A stretch of DNA of 32,471 nucleotides from Acidobacteriota bacterium (GTDB lineage Bacteria > Acidobacteriota > Terriglobia > Bryobacterales > Bryobacteraceae), in contig JAEZIJ010000038.1 of NCBI GenBank assembly GCA_023436715.1, forward strand, positions 1 through 32,471, in the 5' to 3' direction. Positions 1 through 8,140 of the stretch are shown here, piece by piece. The notes beneath the pieces are model-generated. The model made no database searches. It saw only the letters and a list, made by a program, of their open reading frames with translations, and was not told the origin of the DNA. Each line of letters opens with the position of its first letter. Position 1 is the first letter of the stretch. Both the position numbers and the translations under genes were made by a program.

Positions 1-137
1 CTTGCACAGCCTCACAGACTACTCCGGCTTACGCTGCGCGTTGGCTCTGAAGAGCATACCTCACCTCTGCCCCGTTTTCATGCTCGCGGGTGCCGCTTTC
101 AGCGCGGCATGGCTCGAACTGTCCCCGGTTTCGGTTT
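1..137. other. Non-coding left edge with a hairpin and a half-copy of a dispersed repeat
   Basis: I see no convincing gene here. A short hairpin (TGCCGC at 91-96 pairing with GCGGCA at 104-109, 7-base loop) is not followed by a T-run, so it is at best a weak terminator. The 14 bases ACTGTCCCCGGTTT at 118-131, just outside the stop codon of tsaC, are identical to the right arm of the repeat at 14645-14658. Confidence 0.5.
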
Positions 138-770
138 CTACCCGAGGCACTCGGCAATGTCTTTTTCCGGGATTGCCCCTTCGCGGATGATCTGCCAGCA
201 AGGTTCGGTGATATCGACCGTTGTGCTGCCCGGTCCGGCGGAGAGCCCGCCGTCAAGCACCAGGTCCACCCGGCCGTCCATCACCCCGAATACCTCGATC
301 CCGCTGCGGCAGGTGGGTTGGCCGGAAAGGTTGGCGCTGGTGGCGATCAGCGGCTGGCCCAACCGTTCCAGCAGCGCGGCCGCCGTCACCGAGCGGGTCT
401 GCCGGAGCGCCAGGCGCCCCGTGTTTCCTGTCACTTTCAGAGGCACCTTGGCGGAGGCGGGAACAATCACGGCCAGCGGCCCGGGCCAGAAATGCCGCGC
501 CAGCACATAGAAACGCTTCGGTATTTCCTTTGCCAGATCCTCCGCGGCCAGAAGGTCCGGGATGAGCAACGGAAGAGAGCGGTGGAACTCGCGCCCCTTG
601 GCCATGAACACCCGTCCCACGGCGTGCAGGTTGAACGGGTCGGCCACGAGGCTGTACAGCGCGTCTGTAGGAATTGCGACGACCAGGCCGCTCTTGATTG
701 CGGCGGCAGCTTTGTCGAGCGCTTGCGTGCTCGGGCATTCAGGGTCGATGACGATCAGATCGGTTGCCAT
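138..770 (-). CDS. tsaC: Threonylcarbamoyl-AMP synthase (TsaC/Sua5/YrdC family)
   Basis: Predicted to make L-threonylcarbamoyladenylate from threonine, bicarbonate and ATP in the cytoplasm, the first step of the universal t6A37 modification of ANN-decoding tRNAs. The 210-residue product is essentially a single YrdC domain, so it is the short TsaC type, without the extra Sua5 domain of proteins of about 340 residues. Visible family motifs are the N-terminal PTDALYSL (usual form PTDTxYGL), MAKGREFHRSLPLLI (the KxR..PL nucleotide/threonine loop) and TSANLSGQPT. It is the last gene of a minus-strand series, 53 bases after the methyltransferase/reductase gene. The ATG at 768-770 has no strong Shine-Dalgarno sequence. 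Assignment to the YrdC family is firm; the tRNA role is by family knowledge. Confidence 0.93.
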   Translation of the reverse strand: MATDLIVIDPECPSTQALDKAAAAIKSGLVVAIPTDALYSLVADPFNLHAVGRVFMAKGREFHRSLPLLIPDLLAAEDLAKEIPKRFYVLARHFWPGPLAVIVPASAKVPLKVTGNTGRLALRQTRSVTAAALLERLGQPLIATSANLSGQPTCRSGIEVFGVMDGRVDLVLDGGLSAGPGSTTVDITEPCWQIIREGAIPEKDIAECLG

Positions 771-823
771 GCAAGGTAACAGGTAACAGCTTACGGCATT
801 CTCGCGAAAAAATCAGCGGACGC

Positions 824-2701
824 CTATTCCGCTCCAATCGCCTGGGCGACCTCGATGGCCATCTGATACCGGCCGAACGGAGCGCTCAATTGCACTCCAT
901 CGACCAGCGGCCTGGCCCGCTGCACCATTTCCCGTGCGATCGCGATCCCCTCGGCGCGCGCCTTCTCGGCGCTGTCCGCGGAGCGCATACGGTTCATGTG
1001 CTCCTCGGGAACCGGCACCCGCAGTTCGTTCACCATGAACTCGGCGTTTCTGTAACTCGTCAGGGGCCAAATGCCCGCGATCAGCGGCAATTTCGTGTGC
1101 TCAATGCGCTTGCGGAACTGCTCGAGCAGGTCGATGTCGAACACCGGCTGGGTTACCACGTACTCCGCGCCCGCCTCTACTTTCCATTCGAGCCGGCGCA
1201 GTTCCTCGTCCATGTTGAGCGCGCCCGGATTCGCGCCTACCCCGATCACCATCGCGGTCTGCGAGCCCATAGGGTTGCCGCCGATATCCAGCCCGTGGTT
1301 GAGGTTGTTCACAATGTTGACGAGGCCGATCGCGTCCACGTCGAACACGGCCGTAGCGCTCGGGTACGCGCCCATGCGCGGCGGGTCGCCCGTAATGCAG
1401 ATCAGGTTCCGCACGCCCACCGCATGTGCGCCGAGCAACTCCGACTGTATGCCGAGGATGTTGCGGTCGCGGCAGCAGAAATGAAGTACGGCTTCAATGC
1501 CGGCCTGTTGCTGGATGAGCTGACAGGTCACCTGGGCGCTCAGGCGGGCTGTCGCGCGCGGACCGTCCGGAACGTTGATGCAGTCGATCCCCGCCGCGGC
1601 GCACAGCTTCGCGCCTTCGATCTCCCGCGCCGCGTCGACGCCCCGCGGCGGCAGAATTTCCACGAACGCTACGAAGCGCTTCCCGGCAAGCTTCGACCCG
1701 AGCCGGGATTTTTCGGCAAGCGGAAGCGCCGCGAGGGCCTTCTCCTTGGTCTCCGGCTCCTCGACCGTCACCGTGCTCCTGCGGTGGGCCGGCTGGAAGG
1801 ATCGCGCCTCGGCGCGCACGAGGCGAATGTGCTCCGGTGTGGTGCCGCAGCATCCGCCGAGAATCTTTACTCCGTTCAGAATGAATCGCCGCGCGTACTG
1901 CGCCATGTATTCCGGCGAGCACAAGTAAATTTTCCGGCCCTCCACCGTCGCCGGGTGCCCTGCGTTCGGCATGGCGCTCATCGGCTTGCCGGAAAACTGG
2001 ATCATTCTCTCGATCGTTTCGAGCGTGACTTTCGGACCGGCCGAGCAGTTCAATCCGATCACATCGACGGGCCACTCGTCGAGCTTGCGGGTGAAAGTCT
2101 CCGTGGCAGTGCCGTCGGGCATGTTGCCGAAGTCGTCGATGGTGACCTGCGCGACGATCACGACCTCCTTGCCCGCCGCTTCCCTCGCCGCGGCAATGGC
2201 TTCACGCAGTTCGCGGATATCCGAAAAGGTCTCCAGGACCAGCAGGTCCACCCCGGCTTCGATCAGCGCTTCGGCCTGTTCACGGAACGCCGCGCGCGCT
2301 TCGGCGAATGAGGTCGGGCCGAGGGGTTCGATGCGCACGCCGAGAGGTCCCATGGCCCCGGCCACGAACGCCTGATCCCGCGCCGCCTCGCGCGCCAGGC
2401 GCACGCCGGCGTGGTTGATGGCTTCGAGTTTCTCGGCATACCCGAAAGGAGCCAGCCGAAGCCGGTTCCCGCCGAACGTGTTGGTCTCGATAATCTCGGC
2501 GCCGGCTTTCGCGTACTCTTCGTGAACCTCCCGTACCAGCGCGGGCGCGGAGAGGTTCAGCTCGTCGTAGCACCGGTTGATGAAGATGCCCTTGGAGTAC
2601 AGCATCGTTCCCATCGCGCCGTCGGCTACGAGCACACGCCGGGTGAGCTGCTCGCGGAATTCGGAGGCGCGGGATGCGACGGTCGAAATGGGAATACTCA
2701 T
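824..2701 (-). CDS. Bifunctional homocysteine S-methyltransferase / 5,10-methylenetetrahydrofolate reductase
   Basis: Two domains are visible. Residues about 15-295 are a homocysteine S-methyltransferase barrel with the three zinc-ligand cysteines in GLNCSAGP (Cys219) and GGCCGTTPEH (Cys284, Cys285). Residues about 342-620 are a flavin-dependent MetF-like reductase (CITGDPPRMGAYPSA, TQPVFDID, AGIWPLTSYRN). The architecture and the 625-residue length match Bacillus subtilis YitJ (about 612). It should link one-carbon folate metabolism to methionine synthesis. The reading frame is open upstream to 2902, but the domain begins with LVADGAMGTMLYSKG, and the ATG at 2699-2701 avoids a long overlap with mutM, leaving a 4-base gap. 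That ATG is preceded by AGAGATGAATTG. Co-transcription with mutM and tsaC is likely from spacing only. No SAM riboswitch could be recognised. Confidence 0.94.
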   Translation of the reverse strand: MSIPISTVASRASEFREQLTRRVLVADGAMGTMLYSKGIFINRCYDELNLSAPALVREVHEEYAKAGAEIIETNTFGGNRLRLAPFGYAEKLEAINHAGVRLAREAARDQAFVAGAMGPLGVRIEPLGPTSFAEARAAFREQAEALIEAGVDLLVLETFSDIRELREAIAAAREAAGKEVVIVAQVTIDDFGNMPDGTATETFTRKLDEWPVDVIGLNCSAGPKVTLETIERMIQFSGKPMSAMPNAGHPATVEGRKIYLCSPEYMAQYARRFILNGVKILGGCCGTTPEHIRLVRAEARSFQPAHRRSTVTVEEPETKEKALAALPLAEKSRLGSKLAGKRFVAFVEILPPRGVDAAREIEGAKLCAAAGIDCINVPDGPRATARLSAQVTCQLIQQQAGIEAVLHFCCRDRNILGIQSELLGAHAVGVRNLICITGDPPRMGAYPSATAVFDVDAIGLVNIVNNLNHGLDIGGNPMGSQTAMVIGVGANPGALNMDEELRRLEWKVEAGAEYVVTQPVFDIDLLEQFRKRIEHTKLPLIAGIWPLTSYRNAEFMVNELRVPVPEEHMNRMRSADSAEKARAEGIAIAREMVQRARPLVDGVQLSAPFGRYQMAIEVAQAIGAE

Positions 2702-2705
2702 CAAT

Positions 2706-3506
2706 TCATCTCTGGCAGTTTGGGCAGTAATATGTCGACCGGCCGCCCTGTTCGATGCGGCGTATGGGGCGGCCGCAAATCCGGCAGCGCTCTCCTTCGC
2801 GGTCGTACACAGCGGGGACAAACTCTTCTGTTTCCAGGTGCCTCCCCGGTTGGTTGTAAGCAATCTTAGCACTTTTGAGCGCTTCCCGGAGCACCGAAAC
2901 AATGGCTCCGTGCAGCTCCCGGAGCTTTGTCCGGCTCAGACTGCCGGCCGGTTTGACCGGATTGATGCGGGCGCGGAAGAGCGCCTCGGCGGCATAGATG
3001 TTCCCCAGCCCTGCCACGTTTTTCTGGTCCATGAGAAACAGCTTTGCGGGCTGACGCGAGCCGCGCGCTTCCTCGACGAGCCTTTCGGGGGTGAACTCGG
3101 GAGAAAGGGGTTCGGGACCGAGCGGGGCAAGCAGTTTCTCCAATTCAACGCTGCTGTGGACGTTCAGGCGGCCGAGTGCGCGGGTGTCGTTGAACAGCAG
3201 CGCCCGGTTTCGCCCCAACTCGAACCATGCCCGGGTGGAGGGCGTGACGGCGCCGCTGGCCTCCAGATGGCCGGTCATCCGCAGGTGAATACGAATGGCG
3301 ACGCCGCCCGAGAGATCGATCACGATGTTCTTGCCCCTGCGGCGGACGGAACGGATCTTGCGGCCCGTGACGAGCCTCGCGACGTCAGCCGCCGTCTGCG
3401 GCCGCGTGACCAGGGGACGCAGCACATGAACGACTTTGATCGTCCGGCCCGTAATTTCGGGTGAAATCTTTTGGCAAATAGCCTCGACTTCGGGCAGTTC
3501 GGGCAT
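2706..3506 (-). CDS. mutM: Formamidopyrimidine-DNA glycosylase (Fpg)
   Basis: Base-excision repair glycosylase/AP lyase removing 8-oxoguanine and ring-opened purines. The start is fixed by chemistry: the family must begin Met-Pro-Glu-Leu-Pro-Glu-Val-Glu, because the proline after Met is the catalytic nucleophile and the following Glu assists. That sequence starts at the ATG 3504-3506, although the frame is open to 3551. Further family marks are RRRGKNIVIDLSGG, the helix-two-turn-helix GLGNIYAAEALFRARINP, and a C-terminal zinc finger CRICG...CPNCQR with two CxxC pairs. At 266 residues it is of normal length. It starts about 50 bases from the divergent TIGR03437 gene, so the two promoters must share 3507-3558. 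It leads the minus-strand set mutM, methyltransferase/reductase, tsaC. Confidence 0.97.
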   Translation of the reverse strand: MPELPEVEAICQKISPEITGRTIKVVHVLRPLVTRPQTAADVARLVTGRKIRSVRRRGKNIVIDLSGGVAIRIHLRMTGHLEASGAVTPSTRAWFELGRNRALLFNDTRALGRLNVHSSVELEKLLAPLGPEPLSPEFTPERLVEEARGSRQPAKLFLMDQKNVAGLGNIYAAEALFRARINPVKPAGSLSRTKLRELHGAIVSVLREALKSAKIAYNQPGRHLETEEFVPAVYDREGERCRICGRPIRRIEQGGRSTYYCPNCQR

Positions 3507-3558
3507 GAAATTTATCTCGGCGGCCATGAGAGGGATCGTCGGCGCAAACAACTAGTAT

Positions 3559-4341
3559 ATGAATCAAGCCATGCGACATACCTGTTGCCTGCTCGTCTTC
3601 ATGGCCTTGGCGCCAGTTCTTCGGGCGCAAGTGCCTAAGTACGCCGCCGAAGGGGTCGCCAACTCCGCCAGTTGGCAGGTCGGCTACGTGGCCCCGTACA
3701 CGTTTGCAAGCCTCTTCGGGGAGAACCTGGCGGACGTGGAGAAAGGCCGCAGCGCGGCGGACGCCAACCGCGCGGGGATCGGATCAGTGGACGTGCTCGT
3801 GAACGGCTCGCGGGCGATGGTCTTCTATGTCTCTCCGAGACAGGTGAATTTTCTTGTTCCGACGATGTGGAAGCCGGGCAACGTCAAGGTGCAGATCACG
3901 AACCGCGGCGTCGCCGGGCCTGAAATCACCGTCAACCTGCGCGAGTATGCGCCCGCGCTGTTTCAACTCGATCCCAACCTGGTGGTCGCGCAGCGCTGGC
4001 CCGAGTTCGTCCCTGCGACGCCGGAGGCGCCTGCCCGGCCGGAAGAAATCCTCATACTTTACGCCACGGGGCTGGGGGGGTATAGTTTTCCGATCGACGA
4101 TTACACTCCACCGCGCGCGCCGCTCCAAATCGCCGCCCGAAAAGATTTCCGGCTCCTGCTCGACAATGTTCCTGTAGACGACGGCAATATCTTGTACGTG
4201 GGTGCGGTCGACAATTACTGGGGGCTCTACCAGATCAACCTCAGGCTGCCGGGCAACGTCGGCGATGACCCCACCGTTCAAATCGCCATTCGGGACCAAA
4301 TGAGCTTGCCGGGCATACGGATCCCCTTACGTAGTCGATAG
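3559..4341 (+). CDS. Secreted stand-alone TIGR03437-type domain protein
   Basis: 260 residues beginning with a signal peptide (MNQAMRHTCCLLVFMALAPVLRA, probable cleavage after LRA or RAQ). The rest resembles a single TIGR03437 domain, the C-terminal domain characteristic of Solibacter relatives: AEGVANSASWQVGYVAPYTFASLFGENLADV, then VDVLVNGSRAMVFYVSPRQVNFLVP, ILYATGLGGYSF and LYQINLRLPG. In other proteins this domain usually ends a long exported protein; here it is nearly the whole mature chain. Function is unknown; the beta-rich fold and export suggest a cell-surface role (inference). A second ATG at 3571 would shorten the n-region of the signal peptide and is an equally possible start; neither has a clear Shine-Dalgarno sequence. 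It is divergent from mutM. Confidence 0.85.
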   Translation: MNQAMRHTCCLLVFMALAPVLRAQVPKYAAEGVANSASWQVGYVAPYTFASLFGENLADVEKGRSAADANRAGIGSVDVLVNGSRAMVFYVSPRQVNFLVPTMWKPGNVKVQITNRGVAGPEITVNLREYAPALFQLDPNLVVAQRWPEFVPATPEAPARPEEILILYATGLGGYSFPIDDYTPPRAPLQIAARKDFRLLLDNVPVDDGNILYVGAVDNYWGLYQINLRLPGNVGDDPTVQIAIRDQMSLPGIRIPLRSR

Positions 4342-4407
4342 CTGCCTCGTCCGGGTGATCTGAGCGCAACACAAACCGCTTCCGGCGCGTTTAATAGAGT
4401 GGCAGAG

Positions 4408-4427
4408 TACAATCTGGAGACAGGGAG
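4408..4427 (+). promoter_or_regulatory. Possible -10 box and ribosome binding site of the VirB10-like gene
   Basis: TACAAT at 4408-4413 matches five of six bases of the sigma-70 -10 consensus. The -35 position (about 4385-4390, GCGCGT) is poor. GGGAG at 4423-4427 lies 5 bases before the ATG at 4433 and is a good Shine-Dalgarno sequence. If the -10 is real the leader is very short. The ribosome site is well supported, the promoter only weakly. Confidence 0.4.
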
Positions 4428-4432
4428 CGATC

Positions 4433-5236
4433 ATGTGGCTGCGTAGTATTCTGGCGGTTTTCGCGGCAGGCTCGGTTTTCGCGCTGGCTGCCCAGGCTCC
4501 GGCGGGCGAGAAGGACGGCTGGCGGCAAGCGGACGGCGGCAATAGCGCCGCGTTTACAGTCGAGCCGGGCACCCGCGTCCCGCTGAGCCTGATCAACAGC
4601 GTCAGCACCAAGCACTCGAGCGAGGGCGACCGCGTGTACCTGGAGACCGCGTTCCCGATCCTCGTCAAGGGGCGCGTGGTCATTCCGCCGGGCAGCTACG
4701 TTGCCGGCACGATCACCGAGGTGAAGCGCCCGGGGCGCGTGAAGGGGCGCGGGGAACTCTATCTCCGGTTCGACTCGCTCACGTTACCAAACGGCGTGAC
4801 GCGCGACTTCCGCGCGCGCATCGGGGCGCTCGATGGTCGTACCTCGGAAGAACTGGATAAGAGCGAGGGCAAGATCAAGAGCGAGGGCAATAAGTCCGGT
4901 GACGCGCGGACCATTGGTGAGGCGACCGCGGCAGGCGCCTCGGTTGGCGTCATCGCGGGCGGCGCGACCGGCCACTACGGCATGGGTGCGGGCATCGGCG
5001 CCGCGGCAGGTGCGGCGGCGGGTTTGATGGGCGTGCTGCTGTCGCGCGGTCCGGACGCGGTCCTCACACGGGGCTCGACCATCGAGATGGTGTTGGACCG
5101 TCCGGTCAGCTTTGAGCCGAACGAACTGGACTTCAGCAATTCCATGACCAGTGTTCCCGTCACCGATTCCGGCGGACCAAACCCCGCGCAGCAACGCCGC
5201 GGCGTGCCCATACCGGGCCGGCGCTGGCCGTTCTAA
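4433..5236 (+). CDS. Secreted VirB10/TrbI-like beta-barrel domain protein with a glycine zipper
   Basis: 267 residues with an N-terminal signal peptide (MWLRSILAVFAAGSVFALAAQA). Residues about 40-125 read like the core of the VirB10/TrbI fold: VEPGTRVPLSLINSVSTKHS, GDRVYLETAFPILVKGRVVIPPGSYVAGTI, then RGELYLRFDSLTLPNG. Residues about 160-205 are a Gly/Ala-rich glycine zipper (GASVGVIAGGATGHYGMGAGIGAAAGAAAGLMGVLLSRG), which may insert in or pack against a membrane. The domain returns afterwards with LTRGSTIEMVLDRPVSF. No other type IV secretion gene is nearby, so it is not part of a visible conjugation apparatus. Similar single proteins are common in Acidobacteria (family knowledge), and the role is unknown. 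It ends 24 bases from the convergent copper ATPase, with a perfect palindrome between them. Confidence 0.75.
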   Translation: MWLRSILAVFAAGSVFALAAQAPAGEKDGWRQADGGNSAAFTVEPGTRVPLSLINSVSTKHSSEGDRVYLETAFPILVKGRVVIPPGSYVAGTITEVKRPGRVKGRGELYLRFDSLTLPNGVTRDFRARIGALDGRTSEELDKSEGKIKSEGNKSGDARTIGEATAAGASVGVIAGGATGHYGMGAGIGAAAGAAAGLMGVLLSRGPDAVLTRGSTIEMVLDRPVSFEPNELDFSNSMTSVPVTDSGGPNPAQQRRGVPIPGRRWPF

Positions 5237-5240
5237 CCGC

Positions 5241-5260
5241 GGGCCGGGCATGCCCGGCCC
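5241..5260. repeat. Perfect 20-base palindrome between convergent stop codons
   Basis: GGGCCGGGCATGCCCGGCCC is identical to its own reverse complement. It fills the 24-base gap between the stop codon of the plus-strand gene (5234-5236) and that of the minus-strand copper ATPase (5261-5263). As RNA it can form a GC-rich stem in either direction, so a bidirectional terminator or 3'-end stabiliser is plausible, although no U-tract follows. It may equally be a member of a REP family of the genome. Confidence 0.8.
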
Positions 5261-7717
5261 CTACAGTTTGAGTCTGCGAAGCCGCAGTGCGTTTGAGATT
5301 ACCGAGACAGAACTGAACGTCATCGCCGCGCTTGCCAGGATCGGGCTAAGAAGGAGCCCGAACGCAGGGTACAGAATGCCCGCGGCGACAGGCACTCCCA
5401 GGATGTTGTAGAAGAATGCGAAGAACAGGTTCTGGCGAATGTTGCGCATAGTGCCGCGGCTGAGCCGGATGGCTCGTACGATGCCTCGCAGGTCGCCCTT
5501 CACCAGCGTGATGCCGGCGCTCTCGATGGCAACGTCGGTGCCGGTTCCCATGGCGATCCCAACGTGAGCCTGGGCAAGTGCGGGCGCGTCGTTGATGCCG
5601 TCGCCGGCCATCGCCACAACGTGCCCCCCGGCCTGAAGGCTCTTCACCACCGCCCCCTTTTGCTCGGGCAGCACCTCTGCGTGCACTTCATCGATTCCCA
5701 GTTCCCGCGCGACCGCACTAGCCGTTGTTTCGCTATCCCCGCTCAGCATCACTATTCGGATGCCCTCGGCATGCAGCATGCGGATCGCCTCGCGCGCGGA
5801 TTCCTTGATCGGGTCGGCAACCCCGAGCAGTCCGGCCGCCCGGCCGTCAACCGCCACGAAGACCACGGTCTGCCCTTCGCGGCGCAGCGATTCGGCCACT
5901 CCGGCGAGCCGTCCGGGGTCGATCGAGAGTTGGTCGAGTAGCGCCCGGTTCCCCAGCGCCACCTGCTTCCCCTGCACCGTGCCGGTTACGCCCTTTCCGG
6001 TGATTGACTGGAAGCCGGCAGCCTTCGCGGGCGCGGCGCCACGCTCCTGGGCGCCGGCCACAATCGCGGCTGCGAGCGGGTGCTCGCTCGCCCGTTCCAG
6101 TCCGGCGGCGAGCGCCAGCAGTTCGTGCTCACCCGTGCCTTCGGCGGGCTCGACTGAGACGAGGCGCGGCCGGCCCTCGGTCAGCGTACCGGTCTTGTCC
6201 ACCACGAGGGTATCGACCTTCTGAAGGACCTCGAGCGCCTCGGCGTTTTTGATGAGAACGCCAGCCGTGGCGCCCCGTCCGGTTCCGACCATCACGGCCA
6301 TCGGGGTCGCCAACCCCAGCGCGCACGGGCAGGCGATAATCAGCACTGCCACGGCGTTCACCAGCGCGTGCGCCATGCGGGGCTCCGGACCGGCGGCTGC
6401 CCAAACGACGAACGTCACCGCGGCAACCAGGACCACGATGGGCACAAACCAGGCGGACACGACGTCAGCCAGGCGCTGAATCGGGGCGCGGCTGCGCTGT
6501 GCCTCGCTCACCATCCGGACGATCCGCGCCAGCAGTGTATCCGCACCCACCCGCTCGGCCCGCATGACGAGCGCTCCGGTGCCGTTCACCGTGCCGCCGG
6601 TTACGCGCGCGCCGGGCGACTTCTCCACCGGGATCGGTTCGCCGGTGAGCATAGACTCGTCCACTGAACTCGTGCCTTCGATCACCGCGCCGTCCACCGG
6701 AATCTTCTCGCCCGGCCGCACCCGGAGGAGGTTTCCGGGATGAACGCGGTCGAGCGCAACGTCGTGCTCGGTTCCGTCTTCATTCAGCAGTCGCGCGACG
6801 GGCGGAGTAAGCCCCAGGAGCGCCCGGATCGCGCCGGAGGTACGGCTCCGGGCTCGCAGCTCCAGCACCTGCCCGAGCAGGACCAGAGTCGTGATGATCG
6901 CCGCCGCCTCGAAGTACACGCCCGGCAGCCCGCCATGCGTATGAAACGAAGGAGGAAAGATGCCCGGAGCGAGGGCCGCGACCAGGCTATACACGTATGC
7001 GGTTCCGGTGCCGATGCCGATCAATGTGAACATGTTCGGGCTTCGGTTCACGAACGAACGCCACATGCGCTCGAAAAACGGCCAGCCGCACCAGAGCACC
7101 ACCGGGGTTGCAAGGACGAGTTGGATCCAGACCATCGCGCGCGGCGAGAGAAACCCCATCGGCCAAACCATCTCTCCCATAGCGATCAGAAACAGGGGGA
7201 TCGAGAGCGCAGCGCTCCAGCGGAGGCGCCGGCTCATGTCGACGTACTCCGGGTTGACCTCCTCGCCGGCGGATACCGTGCGCGGCTCGAGCGCCATGCC
7301 GCAGATGGGACAGGAACCCGGCCCGTCCCGCACGATCTGCGGGTGCATGGGGCACGTGTAGATGGTTTTCGTGGCCGGCGGCGCCGCTTCGAGCGGTTCG
7401 AGGGCCATGCCGCATTTCGGACATGCGCCGGGACCTTCCTGCCGCACCTCGGGATCCATCGGGCAGGTATAGATCGCTCCGGGGCGGGCCGGCGGCGGCG
7501 CGGGCTTTTCGCCGCTCAGGTACATCTCCGGATCGGCTTTGAACTTCTCGAGGCAGTGAGGGCAGCAGAAGTAGTAAGTGCTACCGTGATAGTCGATTCG
7601 GACCTTCGCAGTTGCCGGATTCACGTCCATGCGGCATACCGGGTCCTTCACGGTCTTTTGCTGTAGCACAGGCAGGCCCGGCCCGCCGATCTGCACAAAG
7701 CCACCGTTCGAAGCCAT
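5261..7717 (-). CDS. Cu(+)-translocating P1B-type ATPase with YHS and two heavy-metal-binding domains
   Basis: Exports monovalent copper (or silver) across the inner membrane using ATP. Order of parts in the 818-residue chain: a YHS domain (about 25-68, DPVCRMDV...YYFCCPHCLEKF), two Cys-rich HMBD motifs (about 83-107 and 120-145, YTCPMxPxx...GxCPxCGMALEP), then membrane helices. Catalytic signs are TGEP (358-361), the metal-binding CPC (Cys463, Cys465), the phosphorylated Asp507 in DKTGTLTEG, SEHPLAAA and GDGINDAPAL. YN in helix 7 and MxxSS in helix 8 near the C-terminus identify the Cu(+) subgroup. A classical HMA domain (GMxCxxC) is absent, replaced by YHS plus HMBD. ATG at 7715-7717 with GGAG just upstream is preferred to the TTG at 7735. 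It follows the response regulator closely and may be its cotranscript. Confidence 0.95.
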   Translation of the reverse strand: MASNGGFVQIGGPGLPVLQQKTVKDPVCRMDVNPATAKVRIDYHGSTYYFCCPHCLEKFKADPEMYLSGEKPAPPPARPGAIYTCPMDPEVRQEGPGACPKCGMALEPLEAAPPATKTIYTCPMHPQIVRDGPGSCPICGMALEPRTVSAGEEVNPEYVDMSRRLRWSAALSIPLFLIAMGEMVWPMGFLSPRAMVWIQLVLATPVVLWCGWPFFERMWRSFVNRSPNMFTLIGIGTGTAYVYSLVAALAPGIFPPSFHTHGGLPGVYFEAAAIITTLVLLGQVLELRARSRTSGAIRALLGLTPPVARLLNEDGTEHDVALDRVHPGNLLRVRPGEKIPVDGAVIEGTSSVDESMLTGEPIPVEKSPGARVTGGTVNGTGALVMRAERVGADTLLARIVRMVSEAQRSRAPIQRLADVVSAWFVPIVVLVAAVTFVVWAAAGPEPRMAHALVNAVAVLIIACPCALGLATPMAVMVGTGRGATAGVLIKNAEALEVLQKVDTLVVDKTGTLTEGRPRLVSVEPAEGTGEHELLALAAGLERASEHPLAAAIVAGAQERGAAPAKAAGFQSITGKGVTGTVQGKQVALGNRALLDQLSIDPGRLAGVAESLRREGQTVVFVAVDGRAAGLLGVADPIKESAREAIRMLHAEGIRIVMLSGDSETTASAVARELGIDEVHAEVLPEQKGAVVKSLQAGGHVVAMAGDGINDAPALAQAHVGIAMGTGTDVAIESAGITLVKGDLRGIVRAIRLSRGTMRNIRQNLFFAFFYNILGVPVAAGILYPAFGLLLSPILASAAMTFSSVSVISNALRLRRLKL

Positions 7718-7756
7718 GACTCCATAATGATTCAATTTCGGAGTGCGAGGTTTCAG

Positions 7757-8137
7757 CTACCGGGTCAATGCGGAGCGAACTGTCTCCAGTACCTGATTGA
7801 GGTGAAACGGCTTAAGCAGGTAGGCGCTGGCCCCGAGGAGCCGGGCCATTTTCAGATAGCGCTCGCCGGCGGCGCCCGAAATCGCGATGATCTCCAGATC
7901 CGGATAGGTCTTCCGGGCGATTCGGATCGTCTCGATGCCTTCCTGCTCGGGCATGAAGATATCGGTGATCATGACGCGGGCCGGGCGCTTGCTGAGTTCC
8001 TCCATCGCGATCCTGCCGTTCGGGGCCTCGCGGACCTCGTATCCAGCTCCCTCGAGCATCTTTCGGAGTACGAAACGGATCGTGTCGTCGTCATCTACGA
8101 CAAGAATAGATGTTGGGCGACTGGTCTCTTCGTTCAT
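7757..8137 (-). CDS. Single-domain response regulator (CheY-like receiver)
   Basis: 126 residues consisting only of a receiver domain. Acidic pocket in ILVVDDDDT (residues 11-19), phosphoacceptor Asp59 in ITDIFMPEQEG, conserved Ser87 in AISGA and Lys109 in YLLKPF are all present, so phosphorylation from a histidine kinase is expected. There is no output domain and no histidine kinase in the window. It must act through protein-protein contact or as a phosphorelay intermediate. It starts 3 bases after the stop of the UPF0182 gene and is followed after about 40 bases by the copper ATPase, suggesting one transcript, though a functional link is not shown. Confidence 0.93.
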   Translation of the reverse strand: MNEETSRPTSILVVDDDDTIRFVLRKMLEGAGYEVREAPNGRIAMEELSKRPARVMITDIFMPEQEGIETIRIARKTYPDLEIIAISGAAGERYLKMARLLGASAYLLKPFHLNQVLETVRSALTR

Positions 8138-8140
8138 TGG

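Noticed and set aside
2..190. A 62-codon plus-strand open frame at the left edge
   Set aside because: It overlaps the 3' end of tsaC and has no coding features; bases 1-137 otherwise show only a short hairpin and half a repeat.
764..2311. 515-codon plus-strand frame opposite the methyltransferase/reductase gene
   Set aside because: Same shadow effect; the minus-strand product has full catalytic motifs and this one has none.
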